Below, piece by piece: positions 10,494-18,052 of a stretch of DNA of 64,000 nucleotides. Position 1 is the stretch's first letter, and the number at the start of each line of letters is the position of its first letter. The position numbers and the translations under genes were made by a program. Origin of the DNA: DASPKT01 sp035626475 (lineage in GTDB: Bacteria; Pseudomonadota; Alphaproteobacteria; Azospirillales; Azospirillaceae). The DNA lies in contig DASPNP010000066.1 of NCBI GenBank assembly GCA_035626475.1, positions 1 to 64,000 on the forward strand, written 5' to 3'. Below the pieces are notes generated by a model that saw only the letters and a program-made list of their open reading frames with translations, did not search any database and had not been told where the DNA came from.

Positions 10494-11248
10494 CACGCCC
10501 CCAGCTTGTCGAGCATGTCCTGCGACAGCTCGTAATTGCCGAGCACCGCCTGGACGTCGTCATTGTCCTCGAGCATGTCGAGGAGCTTCAGCAGGCTCTG
10601 CGCCGCATCGTCCGAGGAGGGCGCCACGGTGTTCATCGGCGTCCAGGTCAGCTTGGCCGACTCCGGCGCGCCGAACTTGGTCTCCAGCGCGTCGCGCACC
10701 TCGGCCAAGCTCTCCACCGCCGTGGTGACGGCGTGGCCGTCGGCGTCGCTCGACACGTCGTCGGCGCCGGCCTCGATCGCCGCCTCCAGCATCGCGTCGG
10801 CCGAGGCCACGGACGCCGGATAGGTGATCAGCCCGATGCGGTTGAACATGAAGCTGACCGAATTGGTCTCGCCCAGCGTGCCGCCATGCTTGGTGAAGGC
10901 GGTGCGGACTTCAGACGCGGTGCGGTTGCGGTTGTCGGTCAGCGCCTCGACGATCAGCGCGACGCCGCCGGGGCCGTAGCCCTCGTACCGGACCTCTTCG
11001 TAATTCGTGTCGTCGGCGCTGCCCGGCGTGCCCTGCTTGATCGCCCGCTCGATGCGGTCGCGCGGCATGTTCACGGCGCGGCTCGCCTGGATGGCGGCGC
11101 GCAGGCGCGGATTCGCGGCCGGGTCGGGCGGGCCCGACTTGGCGGCCACGGTGATCTCGCGCGCGAGCTTGTTGAACAGCTTCGACCGCTTGGCGTCCTG
11201 CGCGCCCTTGCGGTGCATGATGTTCTTGAACTGGGAATGTCCGGCCAT
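10493..11248 (-). CDS. yebC: YebC/PmpR family DNA-binding regulatory protein
   Basis: Widely conserved protein with roles reported in transcription regulation and, more recently, in translation of difficult peptide stretches. It opens with the family signature MAGHSQFKNIMHRKGAQDAK and keeps AANPRLRAAI, GYGPGGVALIVEALTDNRNRT and GTLGETNSVSFMF. The start at 11248 is set by that signature; the frame extends further upstream without homology. 251 aa, directly upstream of ruvC as in many bacteria. Confidence 0.95.
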   Translation of the reverse strand: MAGHSQFKNIMHRKGAQDAKRSKLFNKLAREITVAAKSGPPDPAANPRLRAAIQASRAVNMPRDRIERAIKQGTPGSADDTNYEEVRYEGYGPGGVALIVEALTDNRNRTASEVRTAFTKHGGTLGETNSVSFMFNRIGLITYPASVASADAMLEAAIEAGADDVSSDADGHAVTTAVESLAEVRDALETKFGAPESAKLTWTPMNTVAPSSDDAAQSLLKLLDMLEDNDDVQAVLGNYELSQDMLDKLGA

Positions 11249-11429
11249 GGGACCCTCGGCACCCTCAACAAGTTCTAGTCGGAAGACGGGGACTGATTCG
11301 GGCGCTTGTACCACATGTAGTGGCGGGTGACACCCCCCGCGGCGCAAGGCTGGGGCGTGTCCTGTGTAGGACGCGTTTGTGGCCGGATTGGGGCGCCCGG
11401 CCCCGTTCGGAGCGCTTTAGAGGTAGGCC

Positions 11430-12257
11430 TCAGACCGCCGGAACCGCCTGGCTCAGCCGGCCGCCGATGCGCACCGGTTCCACCCTCGTGGCCAAGCCGG
11501 TCTTGTCGTCGGTCTCCACGAAGACGCCGCAGACGGTGACGGTGGCGTCGTTCTCGGCCGGGGTCAGGCGGTCGGAGGGGAGCTTGCGGGACATGCGGTA
11601 GACCGCCGGTTCCTTCTTCATGCCGATGACGCTGTCATAGTCGCCGCACATGCCGGCGTCGGACTGGAAGGCGGTGCCGCCGTTCAGGATCTGGGTGTCG
11701 GCCGTGGGCGTGTGGGTGTGGGTGCCGACGACCAGGCTGACGCGGCCGTCGCAGACATGGCCGATGCCCATCTTCTCCGACGTCGCCTCGCCATGCACGT
11801 CCAGGATGGCGGCGTCCACGCCGCCCGGGCCCATGCGGTACTGGCGCAGCACCTTCTCCACCGCGGCGAAGGGGTCGTCCAGCGCGTCCATGAACAGGCG
11901 CGTCATGACGTTCATGACCAGCACCTTGCGGCGGCCGTCGCGGGTGGGCAGGACCACCGCGCCCTTGCCCGGCGTGCCCTCGGGGTAGTTCAGCGGGCGC
12001 AGCACCATGGGCAGCCGGTCGATCTGGCCGACCAGCTCCTTCTGGTCCCAGACATGGTTGCCGGTGGTGACGCAGTCGGCCCCGGCCTCCAGGAACTCGC
12101 GCGCGATCTTCTCGGTGATGCCGTAGCCGCCGGCGGCGTTCTCGCCATTCACCACCACGAAGTCGAGCTTTAGGGTGCGCCGCAGCTCCGGCAGCACGCG
12201 GATCACCCCGTCGCGCCCACTCCGCCCCACCACGTCGCCCAGGAACAGCAACCGCAT
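11430..12257 (-). CDS. ymdB: TIGR00282-type (YmdB-like) metallophosphoesterase
   Basis: Calcineurin-like phosphoesterase family with 2',3'-cyclic nucleotide phosphodiesterase activity in characterised members. Metal ligands are visible: FLGDVVGRSGRDG, NGENAAGGYGIT, TTGNHVWDQKE, DVHGEATSEK and GTHTHTPTADTQIL. 275 aa, normal length. The ATG at 12257 lies 2 nt after the 5-FCL stop, so the two are probably in one operon. Confidence 0.9.
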   Translation of the reverse strand: MRLLFLGDVVGRSGRDGVIRVLPELRRTLKLDFVVVNGENAAGGYGITEKIAREFLEAGADCVTTGNHVWDQKELVGQIDRLPMVLRPLNYPEGTPGKGAVVLPTRDGRRKVLVMNVMTRLFMDALDDPFAAVEKVLRQYRMGPGGVDAAILDVHGEATSEKMGIGHVCDGRVSLVVGTHTHTPTADTQILNGGTAFQSDAGMCGDYDSVIGMKKEPAVYRMSRKLPSDRLTPAENDATVTVCGVFVETDDKTGLATRVEPVRIGGRLSQAVPAV

Positions 12258-12259
12258 CC

Positions 12260-12838
12260 TCAATCCCCAATCCTGAGCGCCCGGCGCTCCGTCACGATCC
12301 AATCCAGCGGCTGGTCCAGCGCGTCGCGCGGCACCGCCGGCACCTCCTGCGCGTCGTAGCCGACGCCCACCGCCGTCACCGGCCCATCCGCTCGCAGCAG
12401 CGCCAGCGTCCGGTCGTAGAAGCCGGCACCATACCCCAATCTATGCCCGCCGCGGTCGAAAGCCAGCAGCGGCACCAGCAGAAGGTCCGGCCTGACCTCT
12501 CCCGCCCCCTCGCCCGGCACCGGAATGCCCAGCCCGCCCGGCACCAGCGTGTCGCCCGGCCGCCACCGTCGGAACAGCAGCGGCTGGCCTTTGACCACGA
12601 CCACCGGCAGGCACAGCGCATGGCCGCCCCCGTGCAGCCGTTCCATCAACGGACGGACATCGAGTTCGTCGCCGATCGGACAGTAGCCGGCGATCGTTGC
12701 GCGGGCGGAAAGGTTGGCGAACGCGCCGAGGAAGGTCTCTGCCAGCCGTTCGGCGGCGCCGACCGGGTGGATGCCGGCGCGCACGGTTCGGGCGGCGGTT
12801 CTGGCGGCCTGCTTGGCGGTGGGGAGGCTCTCGCCCAT
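12260..12838 (-). CDS. 5-formyltetrahydrofolate cyclo-ligase
   Basis: Converts 5-formyl-THF to 5,10-methenyl-THF with ATP, salvaging folate. The C-terminal signature DLLLVPLLAFDRGGHRLGYG followed by AGFYDRTL is intact, and the N-terminus has the Lys/Arg-rich helix KQAARTAARTVR. A GTG at 12841 and an ATG at 12838 are both possible; GAGG lies 7 nt before the ATG, and the ATG shares a base with the toxin stop (TGATG), which suggests re-initiation from the upstream toxin gene. Linkage to a 6S RNA gene and zapA is common in proteobacteria. Confidence 0.9.
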   Translation of the reverse strand: MGESLPTAKQAARTAARTVRAGIHPVGAAERLAETFLGAFANLSARATIAGYCPIGDELDVRPLMERLHGGGHALCLPVVVVKGQPLLFRRWRPGDTLVPGGLGIPVPGEGAGEVRPDLLLVPLLAFDRGGHRLGYGAGFYDRTLALLRADGPVTAVGVGYDAQEVPAVPRDALDQPLDWIVTERRALRIGD

Positions 12839-13191
12839 CACTTCGCCTCGGAAATGAGGTGCGGCACGAGAGCGGCTCCCCGCACGAGACGAACGAAGCG
12901 GACGAGCGTGTCGCCTTCCAGATAGCGGAACACGACGAAGTGGGCGGGCTTGATGATCAGCGAACCGGAGTGCCGCGATGCCGAGAGCGGCCTGATCCGC
13001 ACATCCTCCGCCCCCAGATCGGGACGGTGGCGGTTCAGCAGGCCGGTGGGATCGGAGACCACATCTTCCACGGCGCGGCGAATGAGCGCGTCGTACTCAT
13101 CCGCAACGGTTTGGGACCACCGGGTCAGGCCGATCAGGTAGCAGTCGCGGACGTCGGCGTGCCAGGACGCCGTGAACGCACGCTCAAGCAC
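12838..13191 (-). CDS. ParE/RelE-superfamily toxin-like protein
   Basis: 117 aa. The N-terminal helix pair FTASWHADVRDCYLIGLTRWSQTVADEYDALI resembles the ParE pattern of helices before the sheet and is given here in pieces only: FTASWHADVRD, then WSQTVADEYDALIRRA. The C-terminal strands (HFVVFRYLEGDTLVRFVRLV then HLI) match ParE-type 'IxYR...IxIVRILH...HL'. Start is GTG at 13191, overlapping the antitoxin by 8 nt. Gyrase versus ribosome as target cannot be told. Its stop is coupled to the 5-FCL start. Confidence 0.7.
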   Translation of the reverse strand: MLERAFTASWHADVRDCYLIGLTRWSQTVADEYDALIRRAVEDVVSDPTGLLNRHRPDLGAEDVRIRPLSASRHSGSLIIKPAHFVVFRYLEGDTLVRFVRLVRGAALVPHLISEAK

Positions 13192-13360
13192 GACGCTTGG
13201 CGTTGAACAAGGCCAGGGCTTCCGCCTTGATCTCGTCGAAATAAGCGTCGGTGTCCTCGGGCGCGACGATGCGGACGCGCCCCTCCTCGATATCCTTCAT
13301 GCCGGCTTCGACGGCGGCCTTCAGCTCTTCGTACGTGTCGACCTGCGTGCGGTCCTTCAT
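13184..13360 (-). CDS. small antitoxin-like protein (58 aa)
   Basis: ATG at 13360 reads MKDRTQVDTYEELKAAVEAG and ends FNAKRRA, 58 aa. It precedes and overlaps the ParE-like toxin by 8 nt, the usual antitoxin-first order. It is charged and helical, with no recognisable ribbon-helix-helix or HTH motif, so the family is unclear. A good promoter (TTGAGG, 17 nt, TAGGCT) sits just upstream, with GGAGGG before the start. Identification as an antitoxin rests on size, charge and position. Confidence 0.6.
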   Translation of the reverse strand: MKDRTQVDTYEELKAAVEAGMKDIEEGRVRIVAPEDTDAYFDEIKAEALALFNAKRRA

Positions 13361-13384
13361 CGCGCCCTCCGGGGACAGGCGTTC

Positions 13385-13413
13385 AGCCTACACCCCTCCT
13401 GCAACGCCCTCAA
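13385..13413 (-). promoter_or_regulatory. candidate promoter of the toxin-antitoxin/5-FCL unit
   Basis: Minus strand TTGAGG (13408-13413), a 17-nt spacer, then TAGGCT (13385-13390). Transcription would start near 13378, about 18 nt before the antitoxin ATG. Motif match and position only. Confidence 0.5.
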
Positions 13414-13454
13414 GGCGGTGGAGGTTGCGGTGGCGATGGAGGAGAGGGTGGAAG

Positions 13455-13600
13455 GGAGCCAGACGGCCGTTGGCATTGCGTATCCTCCGCGGCCTGCCAT
13501 GGCAGGTGGGAGCCATGTGTCCGACACCACGATGTCGGCAGGGACAGCCCCCTAGAGGATGGGTATCGGCCCCGGGGATTGTGCGTCCTGACGCACCGCC
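13455..13600 (-). ncRNA. ssrS: candidate 6S RNA (ssrS)
   Basis: This non-coding stretch between zapA and 5-FCL is where proteobacterial 6S RNA usually lies. On the minus strand GGCCG...CGGCC (13567-13571 with 13465-13469) and ATCCTC...GAGGAT (13555-13560 with 13482-13487 region) can close a long hairpin. Inside are GGGGCTGTCCCTGCCGACAT, resembling the 6S box GGGCCAGUCCCCUGAGCCGAU, and two local hairpins (CCGACA...TGTCGG and CCTGCCATGGCAGG). The closed core is only about 107 nt, shorter than typical 6S, so the ends are uncertain. A GTGCGTC/GACGCAC hairpin lies at 13581-13596. Confidence 0.4.
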
Positions 13601-13623
13601 CAGCCCGCCTTCCGATCTCTAAT

Positions 13624-13968
13624 CTAGGCACGCTCCAGGCGCGCTGCAATGTCTTCGATCCTTTTCGCGAGATTGTCGACCGCGGCGACCACGGCCTCCT
13701 CCTCGCCCGCTTCCGCCTGGGCGGCCTGGGGCTGCGGTGCCGGGCGGGCTCCCCTGCCGGCCTCGGCGCGCAGGTCGAAGATCTCGTCCGCCAGCATCAG
13801 CGTGGCCAGCGCCAGCTTGTGCGCCTCCGAGGTGCCGACAACGCCGGCCGAGACCTCGCGCAGCCGCGCGTCGACATAAGCCGCCAATTCGCGCAGCCGC
13901 TGCTCCTGCCCGTCCTCGCAGGCCACCGCGTAGGCGCGTCCGTTCAGGGTGATGTCCAGGCGGGCCAT
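13624..13968 (-). CDS. zapA: Cell division protein ZapA
   Basis: Cytosolic FtsZ-bundling protein that stabilises the Z ring. The ATG at 13968 begins MARLDITLNGRAYAVACEDG, the ZapA signature, followed by QEQRLRELAAYVDARLREV and the HKLALATLMLADEIFDLRAE helix. An Ala/Pro/Gln linker (about 75-92) and a C-terminal coiled coil (VDNLAKRIEDIAARLERA) complete 114 aa. It lies 4 nt from the upstream coiled-coil gene. Confidence 0.93.
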   Translation of the reverse strand: MARLDITLNGRAYAVACEDGQEQRLRELAAYVDARLREVSAGVVGTSEAHKLALATLMLADEIFDLRAEAGRGARPAPQPQAAQAEAGEEEAVVAAVDNLAKRIEDIAARLERA

Positions 13969-13972
13969 AGCG

Positions 13973-14197
13973 TCACTCCTCCAGCACGGCGCGCAGCCGG
14001 TCGATGGCGCCGTCGAGCCGGGTCGAGACCGCGTCCACCGCCTGGCGGGCGGCGGTCTCCCCGGCTCGCGCCTCGGCCAGCGCCCGCTCCAGCTCGCCCC
14101 GGTCGGCGCCCGGGCGGGCAAGACGGGCGGCGATGGCGGCGTCGAGACGGCCGATGGCGTGGTCGAGGCGGGAGAGGGCTTGGTTCAGGCGGTCCAT
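13973..14197 (-). CDS. DUF4164-like small coiled-coil protein
   Basis: 74 aa starting MDRLNQALSRLDHAIGRLDA, heptad-rich throughout, with a charged middle (GADRGELERALAEARAGE). Such a gene precedes zapA in many alphaproteobacteria. The ATG at 14197 is chosen because upstream sequence in frame is low-complexity and has no homology. Role unknown; a division-related function is suggested only by its 4-nt linkage to zapA. Confidence 0.75.
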   Translation of the reverse strand: MDRLNQALSRLDHAIGRLDAAIAARLARPGADRGELERALAEARAGETAARQAVDAVSTRLDGAIDRLRAVLEE

Positions 14198-14418
14198 GGT
14201 CTCGGATGTGAGGCGGCTCGCCGCAGTGCAGCGCAAGCCGGCACAGTACGGGGCGGGCGGAGGCGGCGTCAACCTCACGGGCCGCAGGGCGATGCAGCCG
14301 TGCGCGCCTCCCCCATGCCGGGAGGGGCGGCCCTCCCCTTCCCGGCGATACCCCGGATGCGTGCTGGCCCTTGCGGAAAACGCGGTTCCGGGCCGCGCCC
14401 GGGGCTCCCTTGGAGCGC

Positions 14419-14447
14419 TTGACTGGCGGGGGTGCGGGCGGCATGGT
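14419..14447 (+). promoter_or_regulatory. candidate tkt promoter
   Basis: TTGACT (14419-14424), 17 nt, CATGGT (14442-14447), about 70 nt before the tkt start. It lies in the 326-nt divergent gap 14198-14523; I see no gene in the rest of that gap. Confidence 0.4.
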
Positions 14448-14523
14448 GCCGGCCTTCCCGGGCGCCGCGCGCGTACGCCCGCCCGGCCCGTCATGCCCGA
14501 GTACCGGTCAGAAAGGCCCCGCC

Positions 14524-16506
14524 ATGTCCACCGCCCCCACCGTCCCCCACAATGACATGGCGAACGCCATCCGCGCGCTCTCCATGGACGCGGTCGAGGC
14601 GGCGAAGTCGGGACATCCCGGCATGCCCATGGGCATGGCCGACGTCGCCACCGTCCTCTATACCCGCTTCCTGAAGCACGATCCGAAGCGCCCGAACTGG
14701 GCCGACCGCGACCGCTTCGTGCTGTCGGCCGGCCACGGCTCGATGCTGCTCTACTCGCTGATGTACCTGACCGGGTACGACGACATCACGCTGGACGAGC
14801 TGAAGCGCTTCCGCCAGGTCGGCGCCCGCACCGCCGGCCATCCCGAGTACGGCATGGCGCGCGGCATCGAGACGACGACCGGCCCGCTGGGCCAGGGCCT
14901 GGCCACCGCCGTCGGCATGGCGCTGGCCGAGCGCGTGCTGAACGCCCGCTTCGGCGACGATCTGGTCGACCACTACACCTACGTCATCGCGTCCGACGGC
15001 GACCTGATGGAGGGCGTCAGCCACGAGGCGGCGTCGCTGGCCGGCCATCTCGGCCTGGGCAAGCTGATCGTGCTGTGGGACGACAACAAGATCAGCATCG
15101 ACGGCCCGACCTCGTTGTCCTTCACCGACGACACGGCCAACCGCTTCCGCGCCTATGGCTGGGAGGTGCGCGAGATCGACGGGCACGACCCGGCGATGAT
15201 CGCCACGGCCATCGAGTACGCCCGCACCACCGACGCCCCCTCGCTGATCGCCTGCCGCACGACCATCGGCTACGGCGCGCCGACCAAGGCCGGCACCGCC
15301 GGTTCGCACGGTTCGCCGCTCGGCGCCGACGAGATCAAGGGCGCCCGCGAGAAGCTGGCCTGGCCGCACGAGGCCTTCGTCGTGCCGCAGCCGGTCCTGG
15401 ACGCCTGGCGCGCCACGCATGAGCGCGGCTACAAGGCGGCCGACGCCTGGGTGAAGCGCCTCGCCGCCTCGCCGATGCGCCTCGCCTTCAAGGCGGCCAT
15501 CGCTGGCGACGCCCCGGCCGAGATCGACCAGGTGATCGAGCAGATCAAGGCGAAGACCTCCGCCGAGAAGCCGTCGGTCGCCACCCGCGTCGCCTCGGGC
15601 GCGGTGCTGGACGCGCTGCTGCCGGTGGTCCCCACCCTGCTGGGCGGCTCGGCCGACCTGACGCCGTCGAACAACACCAAGGTCAAGAACACCGGCGCCG
15701 TGCAGCGCGGCAGCTATGGCGGCCGCTACATCCACTACGGCGTGCGCGAGCATGCCATGGCGGCCTGCATGAACGGCCTGGCGCTGCATGGCGGCGTGGT
15801 GCCCTACGGCGGCACCTTCATGGCCTTCGCCGACTATTGCCGCCCGGCCATCCGCCTGTCGGCGCTGATGGGCCAGCGCGTCGTCTACATCATGACCCAT
15901 GACAGCATCGGCCTGGGCGAGGACGGCCCGACCCACCAGCCGGTGGAGCACATGGCCGCGCTGCGCGCCATCCCGAACCTGCTGGTCTTCCGCCCCGCCG
16001 ACCAGGTGGAGACGGCGGAGTGCTGGCAGCTGGCGCTGAAGACCAAGGACCGGCCGTCGCTGATGGCGCTGACCCGCCAGAACCTGATGACCGTGCGCGA
16101 CCAGCACACCTCGGAGAACCTGTCGGCCCGCGGCGCCTACGTGCTGCGCGAGGCCGACGGCGAGCGTAAGGTGACGCTGTTCGCCACCGGCTCGGAGGTC
16201 GAGATCGCCGTCCAGGCGCGCGAGATGCTGCAGAAGGACGGGATCGGCACGGCGGTGGTCTCCATGCCCAGCTGGGAGCTGTTCGCCGAGCAGGATTCCG
16301 AGTACCAGGCGAAGGTCATCGGCCGCGGCACCGTGCGCGTGGCCGTGGAGGCGATGGTGCGGCTGGGCTGGGACCGCTGGATCGGCGAGGACGGCGCCTT
16401 CGTCGGCATGAGCGGCTTCGGCGAGTCCGGCCCCTACAAGGAGCTTTACAAGCACTTTGGCATTACCGCCGAGAAAGTCGCGGAGGCCGCCCGCGCGCGG
16501 TTGTAA
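14524..16506 (+). CDS. tkt: Transketolase
   Basis: Thiamine diphosphate enzyme of the pentose phosphate and Calvin pathways. The signature HNDMANAIRALSMDAVEAAK then SGHPGMPMG opens the protein. The ThDP motif is GDGDLMEG-like (SDGDLMEGVSHEA) with a following DDNKISIDG. The central domain has GVREHAMAACMNG and THDSIGLGEDGPTHQPVEH. ATG at 14524 (MSTAPTVPHND) fits the family length of 660 aa; the frame is open further upstream but without homology. Followed by a terminator and then gap. Confidence 0.97.
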   Translation: MSTAPTVPHNDMANAIRALSMDAVEAAKSGHPGMPMGMADVATVLYTRFLKHDPKRPNWADRDRFVLSAGHGSMLLYSLMYLTGYDDITLDELKRFRQVGARTAGHPEYGMARGIETTTGPLGQGLATAVGMALAERVLNARFGDDLVDHYTYVIASDGDLMEGVSHEAASLAGHLGLGKLIVLWDDNKISIDGPTSLSFTDDTANRFRAYGWEVREIDGHDPAMIATAIEYARTTDAPSLIACRTTIGYGAPTKAGTAGSHGSPLGADEIKGAREKLAWPHEAFVVPQPVLDAWRATHERGYKAADAWVKRLAASPMRLAFKAAIAGDAPAEIDQVIEQIKAKTSAEKPSVATRVASGAVLDALLPVVPTLLGGSADLTPSNNTKVKNTGAVQRGSYGGRYIHYGVREHAMAACMNGLALHGGVVPYGGTFMAFADYCRPAIRLSALMGQRVVYIMTHDSIGLGEDGPTHQPVEHMAALRAIPNLLVFRPADQVETAECWQLALKTKDRPSLMALTRQNLMTVRDQHTSENLSARGAYVLREADGERKVTLFATGSEVEIAVQAREMLQKDGIGTAVVSMPSWELFAEQDSEYQAKVIGRGTVRVAVEAMVRLGWDRWIGEDGAFVGMSGFGESGPYKELYKHFGITAEKVAEAARARL

Positions 16507-16533
16507 GAAGGTCCCGACAGGGGATCACGCCCA

Positions 16534-16563
16534 GGAGGCCGCTCATCTGCGGCCTCCCCTTTC
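16534..16563 (+). terminator. terminator between tkt and gap
   Basis: GGAGGCCGC (16534-16542), loop TCATCT, GCGGCCTCC (16549-16557), then CCTTTC. Nine paired bases, 27 nt past the tkt stop. It sits only 20 nt before the gap start, so read-through or a gap promoter within or just before it is likely. Confidence 0.65.
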
Positions 16564-16582
16564 AAAACGTTGGAGGATAGCG

Positions 16583-17590
16583 ATGGCAGTTCGTGTTGCG
16601 ATCAACGGGTTCGGGCGTATCGGCCGGCTGGTGCTGCGCGCCATCTACGAGTCGGGCCGGAACGACGTGGAGGTGGTCGCCATCAACGACCTCGCCGACG
16701 CCAAGACCAACGCCCACCTGCTGAAGTACGACAGCGTCCACGGCCGCTTCCCCGGCACGGTGGAGGTCGTCGACGGCAACCTCGTGGTCAACGGCCACAC
16801 GATCAAGGTCGTGCAGCAGCGCGACCCGGCCCAGCTGCCCTGGGGCGATCTGGGCGTGGACGTGGCCATGGAGTGCTCGGGCATCTTCACCAAGCGCGAC
16901 GACGCCGCCAAGCACCTGACCGCCGGCGCCAAGAAGGTGCTGATCTCGGCCCCCGCCACCGACGAGGATCTGACGGTCGTCTACGGCGTCAACCACGACA
17001 AGCTGACGGCCGAGCACAAGATCGTCTCCAACGCCAGCTGCACCACCAACTGCCTGGCCCCGGTCGCGCATGTGCTGCACAACGCCATCGGCATCGACCA
17101 TGGCTACATGACCACCATCCACAGCTACACGGGCGACCAGAACACGGTCGACACCATGCACAAGGACCTGCACCGCGCCCGCGCGGCGGCCCTGAACATG
17201 ATCCCGACCTCCACCGGCGCCGCCAAGGCCGTCGGCAAGGTGCTGCCGGAGCTGAAGGGCAAGCTGGACGGCGCCTCGATCCGCGTGCCGACCCCGAACG
17301 TCTCGGTCGTGGACTTCAAGTTCGTCGCCAAGCGCGCCACGACCACCGAGGAGATCGCCCAGCTGATCCGCGACGCCGCCAACGGCCCGCTGAAGAACGT
17401 GCTCGGCTTCTACGACGAGGCGCTGGTCTCCACCGACTTCAACCACGACCCGCGCTCGTCGATCTTCGCGATCAACGAGACCAAGGTCATCGACGGCACC
17501 TTCGTGCGCGTCATGACCTGGTACGACAATGAGTGGGGCTTCTCCAACCGCATGAGCGACACCGCCGTCATCATGGCGAAGCTCGGCTGA
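16583..17590 (+). CDS. gap: Type I glyceraldehyde-3-phosphate dehydrogenase
   Basis: NAD-dependent glycolytic/gluconeogenic enzyme. The Rossmann motif INGFGRIGR is at the start and the catalytic Cys is in SNASCTTNCLAPVAH; STGAAKAVGKVLPELKGKLDG and the terminal WYDNEWGFSNRM are standard. The ATG at 16583 follows TTGGAGG by 6 nt. 335 aa. pgk, often next downstream in alphaproteobacteria, is not here. Confidence 0.97.
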   Translation: MAVRVAINGFGRIGRLVLRAIYESGRNDVEVVAINDLADAKTNAHLLKYDSVHGRFPGTVEVVDGNLVVNGHTIKVVQQRDPAQLPWGDLGVDVAMECSGIFTKRDDAAKHLTAGAKKVLISAPATDEDLTVVYGVNHDKLTAEHKIVSNASCTTNCLAPVAHVLHNAIGIDHGYMTTIHSYTGDQNTVDTMHKDLHRARAAALNMIPTSTGAAKAVGKVLPELKGKLDGASIRVPTPNVSVVDFKFVAKRATTTEEIAQLIRDAANGPLKNVLGFYDEALVSTDFNHDPRSSIFAINETKVIDGTFVRVMTWYDNEWGFSNRMSDTAVIMAKLG

Positions 17591-17621
17591 GCAGGCCTCG
17601 TTCCGCTCGCGGAATGACAGA

Positions 17622-17657
17622 GGGCGCCCCGGGAGACCGGGGCGCCCTTCTTGTTTC
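17622..17657 (+). terminator. rho-independent terminator of gap
   Basis: GGGCGCCCCGG (17622-17632), GAGA loop, CCGGGGCGCCC (17637-17647), then TTCTTGTTT. A perfect 11-bp stem, 31 nt past the gap stop. It lies between convergent genes and its symmetry could also serve the minus strand. Confidence 0.85.
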
Positions 17658-17671
17658 CAGAGCGCGTCGGC

Positions 17672-18019
17672 TCAGGGATGCGGCAGCGGGATGCCATGGC
17701 GCGCCGCCAGCGCCTTGAGGATCGCCGCCTTCTCGTTGACGAAGCGCACGTCGCCGTGGCGCCCGGTCTCCAGGCCATCAGGCGCATCGTCGGCCAGCAC
17801 CAGCATGGGGAGCCCCTGGTTCGCCTCCCCCGCCAGCGCCACCACCTCCGGCCGGGGCCGCGGCCAGGGCACTCGCCGGACCTCGATCCTCTCCGCCAAC
17901 TCCGGGAAGGCGGCGAGCACGCCCTCCATCAGGACGCAGTGCTCGCAATAGAAGACCTGTCCGCCATAGGCGGGGTCGGCGAAGCGGGGCTGCAGCAGGA
18001 ACAGGATATCGCGGGTCAC
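17672..18019 (-). CDS. DUF3088 domain-containing protein
   Basis: 115 aa, thioredoxin-like in outline: RDILFLLQPRFADPAYGGQV followed by FYCEHCVLMEGVL (a CxxC pair), AAFPELAERIEVRRVPWPRP and PMLVLADDA. Ends GIPLPHP as in DUF3088 relatives. GTG at 18019 is preferred because GGAGCTCATCC precedes it; the track of the frame further upstream has no homology. Function unknown; the CxxC suggests a redox or transferase-like fold. Confidence 0.8.
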   Translation of the reverse strand: MTRDILFLLQPRFADPAYGGQVFYCEHCVLMEGVLAAFPELAERIEVRRVPWPRPRPEVVALAGEANQGLPMLVLADDAPDGLETGRHGDVRFVNEKAAILKALAARHGIPLPHP

Positions 18020-18052
18020 GGATGAGCTCCGGGTTGTGAGCGGGATCACCAG

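Noticed and set aside
14491..16455. 654-codon minus-strand frame opposite tkt
   Set aside because: Antisense shadow of transketolase, rich in His/Val/Ala/Arg with no domain pattern.
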